Shown: positions 17,209 through 25,907 of the stretch, one piece after another
How the letters are laid out: every line of letters starts with the position of its first letter
How positions within the stretch are numbered: position 1 is the stretch's first letter
NCBI GenBank assembly: GCA_020444505.1
Contig: JAHLKU010000005.1
Coordinates: 1-64,000 of the forward strand
DNA length: 64,000 bases
Direction: 5' to 3'
From: Actinomycetota bacterium
GTDB lineage: Bacteria > Actinomycetota > Acidimicrobiia > Spongiisociales > UBA11373
The notes under the pieces: generated by a model
The model's input: only the letters and a program-made list of their open reading frames with translations
Database searches by the model: none
Told to the model about the DNA's origin: nothing
Program-made: the position numbers and the translations under genes

Positions 17209-18005
17209 GCGCCACCTCCTCGGGCCTCGTCCAGCATCCGCTCCACCTCGGGACGGAGCTCGTCGGGGAGGTCCGGGTATCCCAGCACCTCCTCGAACAG
17301 CGGCACCGCCGCCTCACCGTCCTCCATGCCGTACAGCAGAACGATGGCCTTCCACAGGACGGCCTCGCCGTACACCGGGTCGAGGGCGATCGCCGTGTCC
17401 AGGAACGACAGGGCCGTCTCGGCGTCGTTGAGCGCCGCCCACGCCATCCAGCCGATCCGGGCGTTGGCCACGGCCGCCTCGGCGTCGGTCGGATCGCTCG
17501 CGGTGACCGTGGAGTAGTGGTTCATGGCGCTCATGAAGTCGCCGCTCTCGAAGTACATGTCGGCCAGCGCCAGCCGCATCGCGTTGTTGTCCGGCTGGGC
17601 GGCGACCGCGGCCTCCATCTCGGCCAGCGAGCCGGAGGCGGCGGGGGCGGCCGTCGTCGTGGCGGTCGGCCCGCCGTCGCCGGAGGTGGCGAGGACCACG
17701 ATGACGACGGTGGCCAGCACCATCGCCGCGATCACCACGGCCACGGTCGGCCACGGGCTCTTGGCCGGCGCCTTGGCGGCGGCGCCCTTCCCGGGTCCCT
17801 TGGGCTTCGCCTTCGCGACCGGCTTGGGAAGGGCGGCCAGGGCGGAGCGGGCCTCCTCGAGGTCACGGCGGTACCGGGCCTCGAGTTCGCTGGCCGCGGC
17901 CTCGTCCAGTTCGCCGTCGTCCACCTGCGCCTGCAGGTCGGCCAGATCCTGCTGGGCGATGCGGATGCGCTGCTCCAGCGCGCTGCGGCGGATCTCGTCG
18001 CTCAT
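17205..18005 (-). CDS. CcmI-like TPR protein
   Basis: TM plus TPR-like repeats, LEARYRRDLEEARSALAAL N-terminal coiled region, position between ccmH and tlpA genes. Confidence 0.65.
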   Translation of the reverse strand: MSDEIRRSALEQRIRIAQQDLADLQAQVDDGELDEAAASELEARYRRDLEEARSALAALPKPVAKAKPKGPGKGAAAKAPAKSPWPTVAVVIAAMVLATVVIVVLATSGDGGPTATTTAAPAASGSLAEMEAAVAAQPDNNAMRLALADMYFESGDFMSAMNHYSTVTASDPTDAEAAVANARIGWMAWAALNDAETALSFLDTAIALDPVYGEAVLWKAIVLLYGMEDGEAAVPLFEEVLGYPDLPDELRPEVERMLDEARGGGA

Positions 18006-18400
18006 GCGGGCTCCTTGGCGCGTCGTTGCCGGGTCCAGATGAGGTAGGCGCCTCCGACGAGAGCGGCGGCAGGCGCCAGCCACAGCAGCAGCGTGCGCAC
18101 CTCGAAGCGCGGGTCGAGCCGGATGCCGTCGCCGTACCGCTCCGTGAAGAAGTCGAGGATCTGATCGTCGGTCTCCCCGGCCTCCACCTTCTCGGCGACG
18201 ATGTCCATCATGGCCTCAGCCGTCTCCGACGGGGACTCCACGATGGCCTCGCCCTGGCAGACCGGGCACTTGATCCGCTCGCCGAGTGCCAGGACGCGGT
18301 CGGTCTCGGACGGCTCCCCGGCGACGAAGCCCCAGCCGACCACTCCGGCGAGCCCGAGGGTCACGACCCAGGCGAGGATCCTTCGGATGCGCTCAGGCAC
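18002..18400 (-). CDS. ccmH: Cytochrome c maturation protein CcmH
   Basis: ERIKCPVCQGEAIVES motif and FFTERYGDGIRLDP; C-terminal TM. Confidence 0.85.
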   Translation of the reverse strand: MPERIRRILAWVVTLGLAGVVGWGFVAGEPSETDRVLALGERIKCPVCQGEAIVESPSETAEAMMDIVAEKVEAGETDDQILDFFTERYGDGIRLDPRFEVRTLLLWLAPAAALVGGAYLIWTRQRRAKEPA

Positions 18401-20438
18401 GGGCGGCCTCCTTGTCCTCGGCGCGGGCCCTGCGGGGCGGCCGTGCCAGCCATCCCCACAACCCGCCGGCGGCGGAGAGGAACCCGCCGGCCCAGACCAG
18501 CCAGATGAACGGGAACCAGTGCATCTCGAGCCGCACCGAGTCCTCCGTAGGGGTCCCCGCGAGCGCCAGGTACAGGTCGCCTCTCAACCCGGTGTCCACC
18601 GCGGGCGAGGGGATCTGCCGCCCCTGGATGCGGTACTCGTTGAGCCGCGGTGCCAGCGTGCTGAGGAGGTCGTCGCCCCTGCGGATCTCGATGTTGGTGC
18701 CGACGGCGATCCGGTTTGGCTGCTCGTCCACGAAGGACCCGACATAGGTGACCTCGAAGCCGGCGAAGTCCACCGGTTGGTCGAGGGGAAGGTCCACCTC
18801 GGTGTGTTGGGCCTGGTTCGAGGAGATGGCGATCCCGAGCGCCAGGACGGCCAGGCCGACGTGGGCGATCATCCCGCCCCAGTAGGCCGAGTCCTTCCGC
18901 AGCGCCCTCCACGCCTCGCCGGCGGCGTTCGAGCCCCGCTTGGCGGCCGCCCGCCGGGCCGTCACCCACAGGTGCCTGGCCGACGTCCCGATGATGAAGG
19001 TGGAGAGCAGCACGGCGCCGAGCACCCACCCGTTGGGCCGCCACAGCACCGCCCACGCGGCGGCGACGGCGAGCGCGACCCGCATCGGGGTGCGGATGCG
19101 TTCCCAGACCACGCGGCCCTGGGCCTTGCGGAACGGCATCACCTGGCCGATGCCCACCGCGAGCAGCAAGGCGTAGGAGATGGGCAGGGCCATCCGGTCG
19201 AAGAACGGCCGTCCAACGCCCACCTGATCGCCGGTGGCCCACTCCACGAACATCGGGTAGAGGGTGCCGACCAGCACCACGAAGGCGAACACGCCGAGCA
19301 GCAGGTTGTTCAGCATGAACATGCCCTCGCGGCTCACCAGCGAGTCGATGCGCGGCGCCGAGCCGATGCGCTGGATGCGGGCGGCGTACACGCCGTACCC
19401 GCCCACCAGGATCAGCACCAGGAACCACAGCAGCATGGGCCCGATCTCGGACTGCGTGAAGGCATGGACCGAGTTGATGATGCCGGAGCGGGTGAGGAAG
19501 GTGCCCAGGATGGTGAGGGCGAACGTCGCCACCACCAGGGCGTAGCTCCACGCCTGCAGCACGCCCCGGCGCATCTGCAGCGCCGCCGTGTGCACGAACA
19601 TGGTGGCCACCAGCCAGGGCATGAAGGAGGCGTTCTCCACCGGGTCCCATGCCCAGTAGCCGCCCCACCCGAGCACCTCGTACGACCACAGCCCGCCGAG
19701 GACGATGCCGGCGGTGAGGAAGATCCATGCCACCCGGGTCCAGGTGCGGGTCACCCGCAGCCAGCGGTCGCCGGCCTCGCCGATCAGCAGCGACGCCATG
19801 GCGAACGAGAACGGCGCCGCCAGCCCGACGTAGCCCACGTAGAGCATCGGCGGGTGCACGGCCATCAGCGGGTGGTTCTGCAGCAGGGGATTGGGGCCGA
19901 GGCCCTGCGCCGGCGCCGACGCTGCGGCGAACGGCTGCCAGGACCCGGAGGCGCACCCGAAGCCGAACGACCCGGCCTCGGTGCACACCTGGAAGGGGTT
20001 CGACGAGGTGGCCATGAGGAGGAAGAAGAACGCCGAGATCACACCCATGACGGCCAGCGCCCCGGCCCACAAGGGATCGGCGTCGTCCAGGCGGCGCATG
20101 CCCCACCAGATGAAGAAGGTGAACACGGCCAGCACGAGCCCCCAGAGCACCAGGCTCCCTTCCAGGGCGGCCCAGGCGCTCGCCATCTTGTAGAGGAACG
20201 GTGTGGTGGTCGCCGAGTTGTTGGCGATGTACTCCACCGAGAAGTCGTTGGCGAGGAGGCCGATCTCGAGGGCGCCCATGGCCACGACGGCGCCGGCGAT
20301 CAGGCCCACGGCGGGGATCGCAAGGCTCGAGGCGGTGGCCTGCCCGGGGCGCCGGAGGGCCACGAAGCCGCGCACCGCCAGGGCGACGGCCGACAGCAGC
20401 GCCACCCAGGTGCCCAGGAACCCCAGGAACGAGGTCAT
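18393..20438 (-). CDS. ccmF: Cytochrome c maturation/heme lyase subunit CcmF
   Basis: Many TM helices, WWD-type motif GYWAWDPVENASFMPW, HPPMLYVGYVG, NNSATTTPFLYKMASAWAALEGSLVLW. Confidence 0.9.
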   Translation of the reverse strand: MTSFLGFLGTWVALLSAVALAVRGFVALRRPGQATASSLAIPAVGLIAGAVVAMGALEIGLLANDFSVEYIANNSATTTPFLYKMASAWAALEGSLVLWGLVLAVFTFFIWWGMRRLDDADPLWAGALAVMGVISAFFFLLMATSSNPFQVCTEAGSFGFGCASGSWQPFAAASAPAQGLGPNPLLQNHPLMAVHPPMLYVGYVGLAAPFSFAMASLLIGEAGDRWLRVTRTWTRVAWIFLTAGIVLGGLWSYEVLGWGGYWAWDPVENASFMPWLVATMFVHTAALQMRRGVLQAWSYALVVATFALTILGTFLTRSGIINSVHAFTQSEIGPMLLWFLVLILVGGYGVYAARIQRIGSAPRIDSLVSREGMFMLNNLLLGVFAFVVLVGTLYPMFVEWATGDQVGVGRPFFDRMALPISYALLLAVGIGQVMPFRKAQGRVVWERIRTPMRVALAVAAAWAVLWRPNGWVLGAVLLSTFIIGTSARHLWVTARRAAAKRGSNAAGEAWRALRKDSAYWGGMIAHVGLAVLALGIAISSNQAQHTEVDLPLDQPVDFAGFEVTYVGSFVDEQPNRIAVGTNIEIRRGDDLLSTLAPRLNEYRIQGRQIPSPAVDTGLRGDLYLALAGTPTEDSVRLEMHWFPFIWLVWAGGFLSAAGGLWGWLARPPRRARAEDKEAARA

Positions 20439-20479
20439 GACGCCGAGCCCGGGCCCGGGGTGTGCACGAGCGAGCGCAT
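20435..20479 (-). CDS. Putative 14-aa leader peptide MRSLVHTPGPGSAS coupled to ccmF
   Basis: ATG preceded by gaggaggga-tcac SD; TGA overlaps ccmF ATG (ATGA); ccmF itself lacks an obvious SD. Confidence 0.5.
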   Translation of the reverse strand: MRSLVHTPGPGSAS

Positions 20480-20553
20480 GTGATCCCTCCTCTGGCGCCG
20501 GGTGAGCCCCGGACGCGTGCCCGCACGCTAGCGCGGCCCCGCCGGTTCTCTTC

Positions 20554-20569
20554 CGGGTCGGAAGGCCCA
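20554..20569 (-). promoter_or_regulatory. DosR-box-like palindrome TGGGCCTTCCGACCCG (site 4)
   Basis: cgggtcggaaggccca; 75 nt upstream of the leader ORF. Confidence 0.45.
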
Positions 20570-20636
20570 TCCGGCCCGGGCCTCCCGGCGGCCGGAGTGC
20601 CCCACCTCGACGCACCGGACACGCGCCGCGGCGCAG

Positions 20637-20642
20637 TACCCT
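20637..20642 (+). promoter_or_regulatory. -10-like TACCCT, 9 nt before ATG at 20652
   Basis: tacccTgcgacggtcATG. Confidence 0.5.
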
Positions 20643-20651
20643 GCGACGGTC

Positions 20652-21176
20652 ATGGACCTCTTCCTCTCCGCGCTCCTCATCTTCGGGCTTCGCCTCGTCG
20701 ACGTCTCCCTCGGCACCATCCGCATCGTCCTGCTGACCAGGGGCGACGCCTGGAAGGCCGGCCTCGTCGGCTTCGTCGAATCCCTCACCTGGGTGGTCGC
20801 CGTCAGCCAGGTGCTCGGCAACCTCAACGACCCGGTCCGCATGCTCGGCTTCGCAGCGGGATTCGGCACCGGCACGTTCGTCGGCGTCATGATCGAACGG
20901 TGGCTGGCGATGGGCACCTACGTGGTGCGCATCGTGGCGCCGGTGTCGTCGCCGCAGGCGGCCGACGCGCTGCGCGCAGCGGGGTACCCGGTGACCGTGT
21001 TCAACGGTGAGGGCCGTGACGGCGAAGTCCGCCTGGCCATGAGCGTCGTGCGGCGCCGTCAGACCAAGGACGTCCTCCGGATCGTCTACGAGGCCAACCC
21101 CGCTGCCTTCGTGACCTTCGAGCACGCCCGCTTGCCGTCTGCGAGCCTCCGGGCCGCCACCTCGGTCAGGAAGTAG
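20652..21176 (+). CDS. DUF2179/DUF5698 (UPF0316-type) membrane protein
   Basis: LRLVDVSLGTIRIVLLTRGDAWKAGLVGFVESLTWVVAVSQVL family signature. Confidence 0.8.
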   Translation: MDLFLSALLIFGLRLVDVSLGTIRIVLLTRGDAWKAGLVGFVESLTWVVAVSQVLGNLNDPVRMLGFAAGFGTGTFVGVMIERWLAMGTYVVRIVAPVSSPQAADALRAAGYPVTVFNGEGRDGEVRLAMSVVRRRQTKDVLRIVYEANPAAFVTFEHARLPSASLRAATSVRK

Positions 21177-22674
21177 CGGGGCGCCGCCGCAGGAACCAGG
21201 CGACCGCCAGTCCCAGCGCGGCCACGGCGGCAGCGAACACGAACGTCTCGCCGAGCGCGGTGGCGGTCACCGACTCCCGGGCGGCATCGAGCGCGTCCTG
21301 ATAGCCGGGGTCGGACACGGCGGGCAGGTCGAGCGACCGGCGCAGGGTCTCGAACCGGTTCAGGAACCAGGCCGTCAGGCCCGAGAGGCCCACCGCGAGG
21401 CCCATCAACCGGGCCAGGATCACCAGGCCGCCGGCCACGCCCCGCCGGTCGTCGGGCACCGCGTCCACCACCGCCGCATTCGTGGGCGCCGTGAGCAGGC
21501 CGAACCCGGCGCCGACGAGCGCCAGGTGCCACGCCATCGTCCATGGGCCGGTGTCGGGCTCCCAGAGCCACCCCATGAGCACGAACCCGGCCCCGCTCAG
21601 GACCAGCCCCGCTGCGATCACCGGCCGGTACCAGGTGCGCCCCGTCAGGATGCCGCCCAGGTAGGCGGCGGCGGCCATGGTGGCGGTCATCGACGACAAC
21701 ACCCAGCCGCTGGTGACCGCGGCGCGTTTGAGGTCGGTCTCCACCACCAGGTTGACGAACAGCGGCACGTCCACCATCGCCACCACCAAGGCAGCGCCGG
21801 CCAGGAAGTTGACGCCCAGCGCGGGAGCCACGTTGGGGAGCCGGAACAGGCGCAGGTCCACCAGGGGATCGCGGCTCCGCCACTCCAGCCACACGAACAC
21901 GCCCAGGGCCACGAGGGCGACGGCCAGGATGGGGAGCACCGGCAGCGACCGGTCGGTGCTCAGGTCGGCCAGTTCGGCGATGTCGCCGACGCCGGAGATC
22001 TCCCCCGACGAGAGCAACGCGATGTTCATGCCCACCAGGGCCGCCGACAGGGCGGCGGCCGCGGGCCAGTCCATGTGGCGGGGCGCCGACGGCCGGTCGT
22101 GGTCCTGCAGCGCCCACCACGTGGCGGCGATCCCGATCAGCGCCAGGGGGACGTTCAGGTGGAACTGCCACCGCCAGTCCAGGTAGCGGACCAGCATCGC
22201 CCCGAAGAGCGGCCCCCACACCCAGCCGATCGTGTCCACGGCTCCCAGCACGCCCAGCGCTGCCGGCCGCTTCCGCTCCTCGTAGACGTCGCCGATCACC
22301 GCCAGGGCCACCGGCACCATGGCGCCCCCGCCGACGGCCGTCAGCACCCGGCCCGCCAGGAACCACCCGAGCGTGTCGGACTGCGCCACCCAGATGGAAC
22401 CGATCAGGAAGACGGCGAGGGACCCGGCGTACACCCGCCTCCTGCCGACGATGTCGCTGAGGCGGCCCATGAACGGCATGACGGCGACGTACGCCACCAG
22501 GTAGGCGTTCACGATCCAGGCGGCGTCGCCCATGCCCTCCGGCAGCGGGATGTCGAGGTCCCCGATGATCTGGCGAAGCATGGTCGCCGCCACGGTGAGG
22601 TCGTCGGCGGCGATGAACACGCCGAACGAGACCACGGCGAGGATGACGGCGGGGGAGGGTCGGCGCCGGGTCAT
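21166..22674 (-). CDS. MFS transporter of DHA2/P55 type
   Basis: About 14 TM helices; MGRLSDIVGRRRVYAGSLAVF motif; 4-bp overlap with LprG-like gene. Confidence 0.85.
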   Translation of the reverse strand: MTRRRPSPAVILAVVSFGVFIAADDLTVAATMLRQIIGDLDIPLPEGMGDAAWIVNAYLVAYVAVMPFMGRLSDIVGRRRVYAGSLAVFLIGSIWVAQSDTLGWFLAGRVLTAVGGGAMVPVALAVIGDVYEERKRPAALGVLGAVDTIGWVWGPLFGAMLVRYLDWRWQFHLNVPLALIGIAATWWALQDHDRPSAPRHMDWPAAAALSAALVGMNIALLSSGEISGVGDIAELADLSTDRSLPVLPILAVALVALGVFVWLEWRSRDPLVDLRLFRLPNVAPALGVNFLAGAALVVAMVDVPLFVNLVVETDLKRAAVTSGWVLSSMTATMAAAAYLGGILTGRTWYRPVIAAGLVLSGAGFVLMGWLWEPDTGPWTMAWHLALVGAGFGLLTAPTNAAVVDAVPDDRRGVAGGLVILARLMGLAVGLSGLTAWFLNRFETLRRSLDLPAVSDPGYQDALDAARESVTATALGETFVFAAAVAALGLAVAWFLRRRPATS

Positions 22675-23357
22675 GCCCCTGAAGGGGCCTCGATGGTCAC
22701 CGGCTCGTCGAAGTCGGAGAGCGTGATGGTCCACTCGCTCTGCGCCCCGCCGAGGACCGTGGCGAACTCGACGCGGGTGATGTGGCCGGTGTCGGGATGG
22801 ATCCAGATGTCGGCCTCCACCGCCTGCGCCGAGACCAGGCCGGCGGTGAGCACCTCCACCCGGGGGGCGGCGATGTCGCCGTGGACGACGTACCGGGGCC
22901 CGTCGCCCGCATCGGCCGTGCCGGCGTAGGAGACGCCGCTGAGGTCGTCGGTCAGCAGCGGGACCCACCCGGTTGCGGGGTCGAAGATGACCGCGATGTT
23001 GAAGCCGCTCCCCTCGGGGATGGCCTCCCAGGCGCCGGTCAGCGGGTTGGTGAGCCACACCTTCGGGCCGATGGCGATCGTGCCCACCTCGGCCGAGATG
23101 TCGTTCACCTTGACGTCGAGGATGGCTCTGGCGCGATCGGGCGCCGAGTACTGCCCCTCGGCCGACACGAAGTCGAGCCCGGCGATCTCCACCGGGGCGC
23201 CGCCCCGCACCATCTCGAAGCGGGCCGAGCCGATGCTGCCCATCGCCACGGCGGCGTCGGAGAGCAGCACGTCGAGGTCGGCGGGCGGCTCGAGGTCGGC
23301 CCCACCGCACGCGGCGAGCGTCACGGCGAAGGCGAGCAGGGCGGCGATCCGTCTCAC
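22671..23357 (-). CDS. LppX/LprAFG (LprG-like) lipoprotein
   Basis: GTG start, lipobox FAVTLAACGG, LppX_LprAFG-like fold signature, partner MFS downstream. Confidence 0.75.
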   Translation of the reverse strand: MRRIAALLAFAVTLAACGGADLEPPADLDVLLSDAAVAMGSIGSARFEMVRGGAPVEIAGLDFVSAEGQYSAPDRARAILDVKVNDISAEVGTIAIGPKVWLTNPLTGAWEAIPEGSGFNIAVIFDPATGWVPLLTDDLSGVSYAGTADAGDGPRYVVHGDIAAPRVEVLTAGLVSAQAVEADIWIHPDTGHITRVEFATVLGGAQSEWTITLSDFDEPVTIEAPSGA

Positions 23358-23388
23358 GAAGGGGGAGCGTACCCGGCCCGGAGCAGCC

Positions 23389-24723
23389 TCACCCGCCGGC
23401 CGCCGCCGCCATGGCCTCCCCGGCGCCGACCACCTCGACCATCCGCTCTGCGCCCTTCGGACCGCCCGCCACCGCGTCGCGCAGCGCCTCGAGCGGGAAG
23501 AGGCTCTCCAGGGCGGCGATCGCCGCCGTGGCCGCCAGCGCCAGGTCGGCCTTGGCGAGCCGCATGCCGGCCGCATCGGTGTCCAGGACGACCGTCCTCC
23601 CGGCGTGGGGCGGCGGGTCGAGGCCCGGCACCGCCACCAGCAGCCCCCCCGGGCCGAGGCGGGCCGCGTCGCGCGCCGCGCGCGCCGCGCCCTCCGGGGC
23701 CAGGAGCGCGACCACGTCGGGGCGGGCGGAGACGTCGTCGATGGGGTGGGGGTCCACCACCAGCGATGCGACCGAGTGGCCGGTCTTGACGGTGACCGGG
23801 TAGTCGTCGCGCTGGGCGGCGTAGAGGCCGGAGGCGATGGCAGCGCGGGCAGCGGCACGCGCCGCCGAGAGGACCCTGCCCCCGGCCGCGCCCGCCAGCA
23901 CCACCGTCCTGCGCCCGTCGAGCCCGGAGCGATGGGTGCGGGGGATGTCGCCCGGGCGCACCGGCCCAGCGGCATCGGCGGCGGCGGCCTCCCGGTAGGC
24001 GGCGGAGAACTCGCGCACATCGCGCCGGGCTGCATACCCGCGGCGCAGCCCCAGCTCCTCCATGGTCTGCTCCATGCCCTTGCGGGAGAACCGGTTGGAC
24101 CGCACGTAGTAGGCGGAGCACAACTCCCACACGTCCAGCACCGCGAAGCCGGGGTGTGCCATGGCCTCGGCGATCCGCTCGCCGAGGTCGTCGTCGAACG
24201 AGGTGCACCGGTAGGCCAGCGCCGCGCCGTTGACGGCCGCGGTGCCGCAGATGTCCAGCGGGCGCTCCAGGTTGCCGCCGGGCGTGGTGGAGGTGATGGC
24301 GCCTTCCGGGGTGGTGGTGGAGTGCTGGCCACCGGTCATGCCGAAGTTCAGGTTGTTCATGACCAGCACGGTGATGCCGACGTTGCGGCGGGCCGCGTTG
24401 ATGAGGTGGGCGCCCCCGATGCCGGTGCCGCCGTCGCCCATGATGACGACGACCTCGAGCGTCGGGTCGGCCAGCTTGATGCCGGTGGCGTACGTGATGC
24501 TGCGCCCGTGCAGGCCGTGGAAGGCGCTCGTGGCGAAGTACTGATCCGACAGCCCGCTGCATCCGATGTCGCTGACGACGACCACCCGGTCGGCCGGGGC
24601 GCCCCGAAGCGCCAGCGCCCGGTCGAGGGCGTCGAGGATGGGGCCGTGGCCGCACCCCGGGCAGAACGGGTAGGGGCGCTCGTTGCGATACGAGCCCAGA
24701 GGGGTGATCGTGACGGCGGTCAT
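23389..24723 (-). CDS. 2-oxoacid:ferredoxin oxidoreductase beta subunit fused to a C-terminal gamma domain
   Basis: PFCPGCGHGPILDAL, GDGGTGIGGAHLINAARRN (TPP binding), then gamma-like domain (VVLAGAAGGRVLSAARAAARAAIASG...YPVTVKTGHSVASLVVD). Confidence 0.8.
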   Translation of the reverse strand: MTAVTITPLGSYRNERPYPFCPGCGHGPILDALDRALALRGAPADRVVVVSDIGCSGLSDQYFATSAFHGLHGRSITYATGIKLADPTLEVVVIMGDGGTGIGGAHLINAARRNVGITVLVMNNLNFGMTGGQHSTTTPEGAITSTTPGGNLERPLDICGTAAVNGAALAYRCTSFDDDLGERIAEAMAHPGFAVLDVWELCSAYYVRSNRFSRKGMEQTMEELGLRRGYAARRDVREFSAAYREAAAADAAGPVRPGDIPRTHRSGLDGRRTVVLAGAAGGRVLSAARAAARAAIASGLYAAQRDDYPVTVKTGHSVASLVVDPHPIDDVSARPDVVALLAPEGAARAARDAARLGPGGLLVAVPGLDPPPHAGRTVVLDTDAAGMRLAKADLALAATAAIAALESLFPLEALRDAVAGGPKGAERMVEVVGAGEAMAAAAGG

Positions 24724-25826
24724 GCCAACGCCTCCTGGAACTCCTCCGGGGCCAGCATCTCGCCGTCGATGCGAGTGAGGCGCCGCACCTCTCTGCCCGC
24801 GGCGATGCGTTCGATCTCCCTGGCGTAGAGGCCGGGGTTCAACTCGGCCACCACCACGCGCTCCACCCCGGCCATGGCCTCCACGAGCGCCGTCTCCGGC
24901 ACCGGCCAGAGGCTGTGCACGGTCGCCATCGACACCGGCGCGCCGGCGGCGCGCGCCCGGCGGACGGCGGTGCGCATCACCGCCGCCGTGCTGCCGTACG
25001 ACACGACCAGGGTGGCGGCGCCGTCCTGCAGGTCGGCATCCACCATCTCGATCTCGTCCCGGTGCTCCTCGATCTTGTCGATCAGGTGCCGGTTGAGGGC
25101 CCCCACCCGCGCCGGGTCCTTGGTGATGAAGGCGTGCTCGTCGTGGGTGGAGCCCGTGAAGCGCACCGGGCGGCCGGTCCCGTAGCGCACCATCGGGGTG
25201 GTCTCGTCCGACGGTTCGTACCGGTACATCGCGTCCGGGGCCTCCTCGACCGCCCTGGCGCGCACCTCCGCAGGGGGGAAGGCGCCCACGTCGGCGGTGC
25301 CCATGGTGAGGTTCAGGTCCTTGTCGGTCAGCACGAACACCGGGCACCGGAACCGCTCCGCCAGGTCGAACGCCCGCATCGTCAGCGTGTAGCACTCGGC
25401 GATCGTCGAGGGGGCGAGCGCGATGATCGGGTAGCCGCCCGACGTCCCCCATCGCACGAACTGGACGTCGCCCTGGGCGACCGTGGTGGCCCCGCCGGTG
25501 GCCGGCCCCAGGCGCTGCACGTCGATCACCACCAGCGGGACCTCGCCCATGACCGCCAGGCCCAGGTTCTCGCTGTAGAGGCTGATCCCGGGCCCGCTGG
25601 TGGCGGTCATCGCCCTCGCCCCGGCCAGCGACGCTCCGATGCACATGCCGATCGAGGCGATCTCGTCCTCACCCTGGACGGCGACGCCTCCGGACCGGGG
25701 CAGGTCGCGCATCAGCGCCATCAGGATGGGCGACGCAGGGGTGATCGGGTAGCCGGCGAAGAAGTCGCAGCCGGCGTCGAGGGCCCCGAGGACGATGGCC
25801 GTCGAACCGTCGATGTAGGAGGGCAT
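24720..25826 (-). CDS. 2-oxoacid:ferredoxin oxidoreductase alpha subunit
   Basis: GCDFFAGYPITPASPILMAL, EDEIASIGMCIGASLAGARAMTATSGPGISLYSE. Confidence 0.9.
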   Translation of the reverse strand: MPSYIDGSTAIVLGALDAGCDFFAGYPITPASPILMALMRDLPRSGGVAVQGEDEIASIGMCIGASLAGARAMTATSGPGISLYSENLGLAVMGEVPLVVIDVQRLGPATGGATTVAQGDVQFVRWGTSGGYPIIALAPSTIAECYTLTMRAFDLAERFRCPVFVLTDKDLNLTMGTADVGAFPPAEVRARAVEEAPDAMYRYEPSDETTPMVRYGTGRPVRFTGSTHDEHAFITKDPARVGALNRHLIDKIEEHRDEIEMVDADLQDGAATLVVSYGSTAAVMRTAVRRARAAGAPVSMATVHSLWPVPETALVEAMAGVERVVVAELNPGLYAREIERIAAGREVRRLTRIDGEMLAPEEFQEALA

Positions 25827-25862
25827 GATCTCCCAGCATCCTCGCAGACGGGGCGCTCGGCC

Positions 25863-25878
25863 AGGGACGGAAGACCCT
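25863..25878 (-). promoter_or_regulatory. DosR-box-like palindrome AGGGTCTTCCGTCCCT (site 5)
   Basis: agggacggaagaccct; 37 nt upstream of the alpha-subunit start. Confidence 0.45.
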
Positions 25879-25907
25879 GCGGGCCGGGACCCGGGGAGCC
25901 GGACCGC

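Noticed and set aside
18201-20483. 760-aa plus-strand ORF opposite ccmF
   Set aside because: Antisense shadow of a clear CcmF with WWD motif; composition (H/R/P/E-rich) not protein-like.
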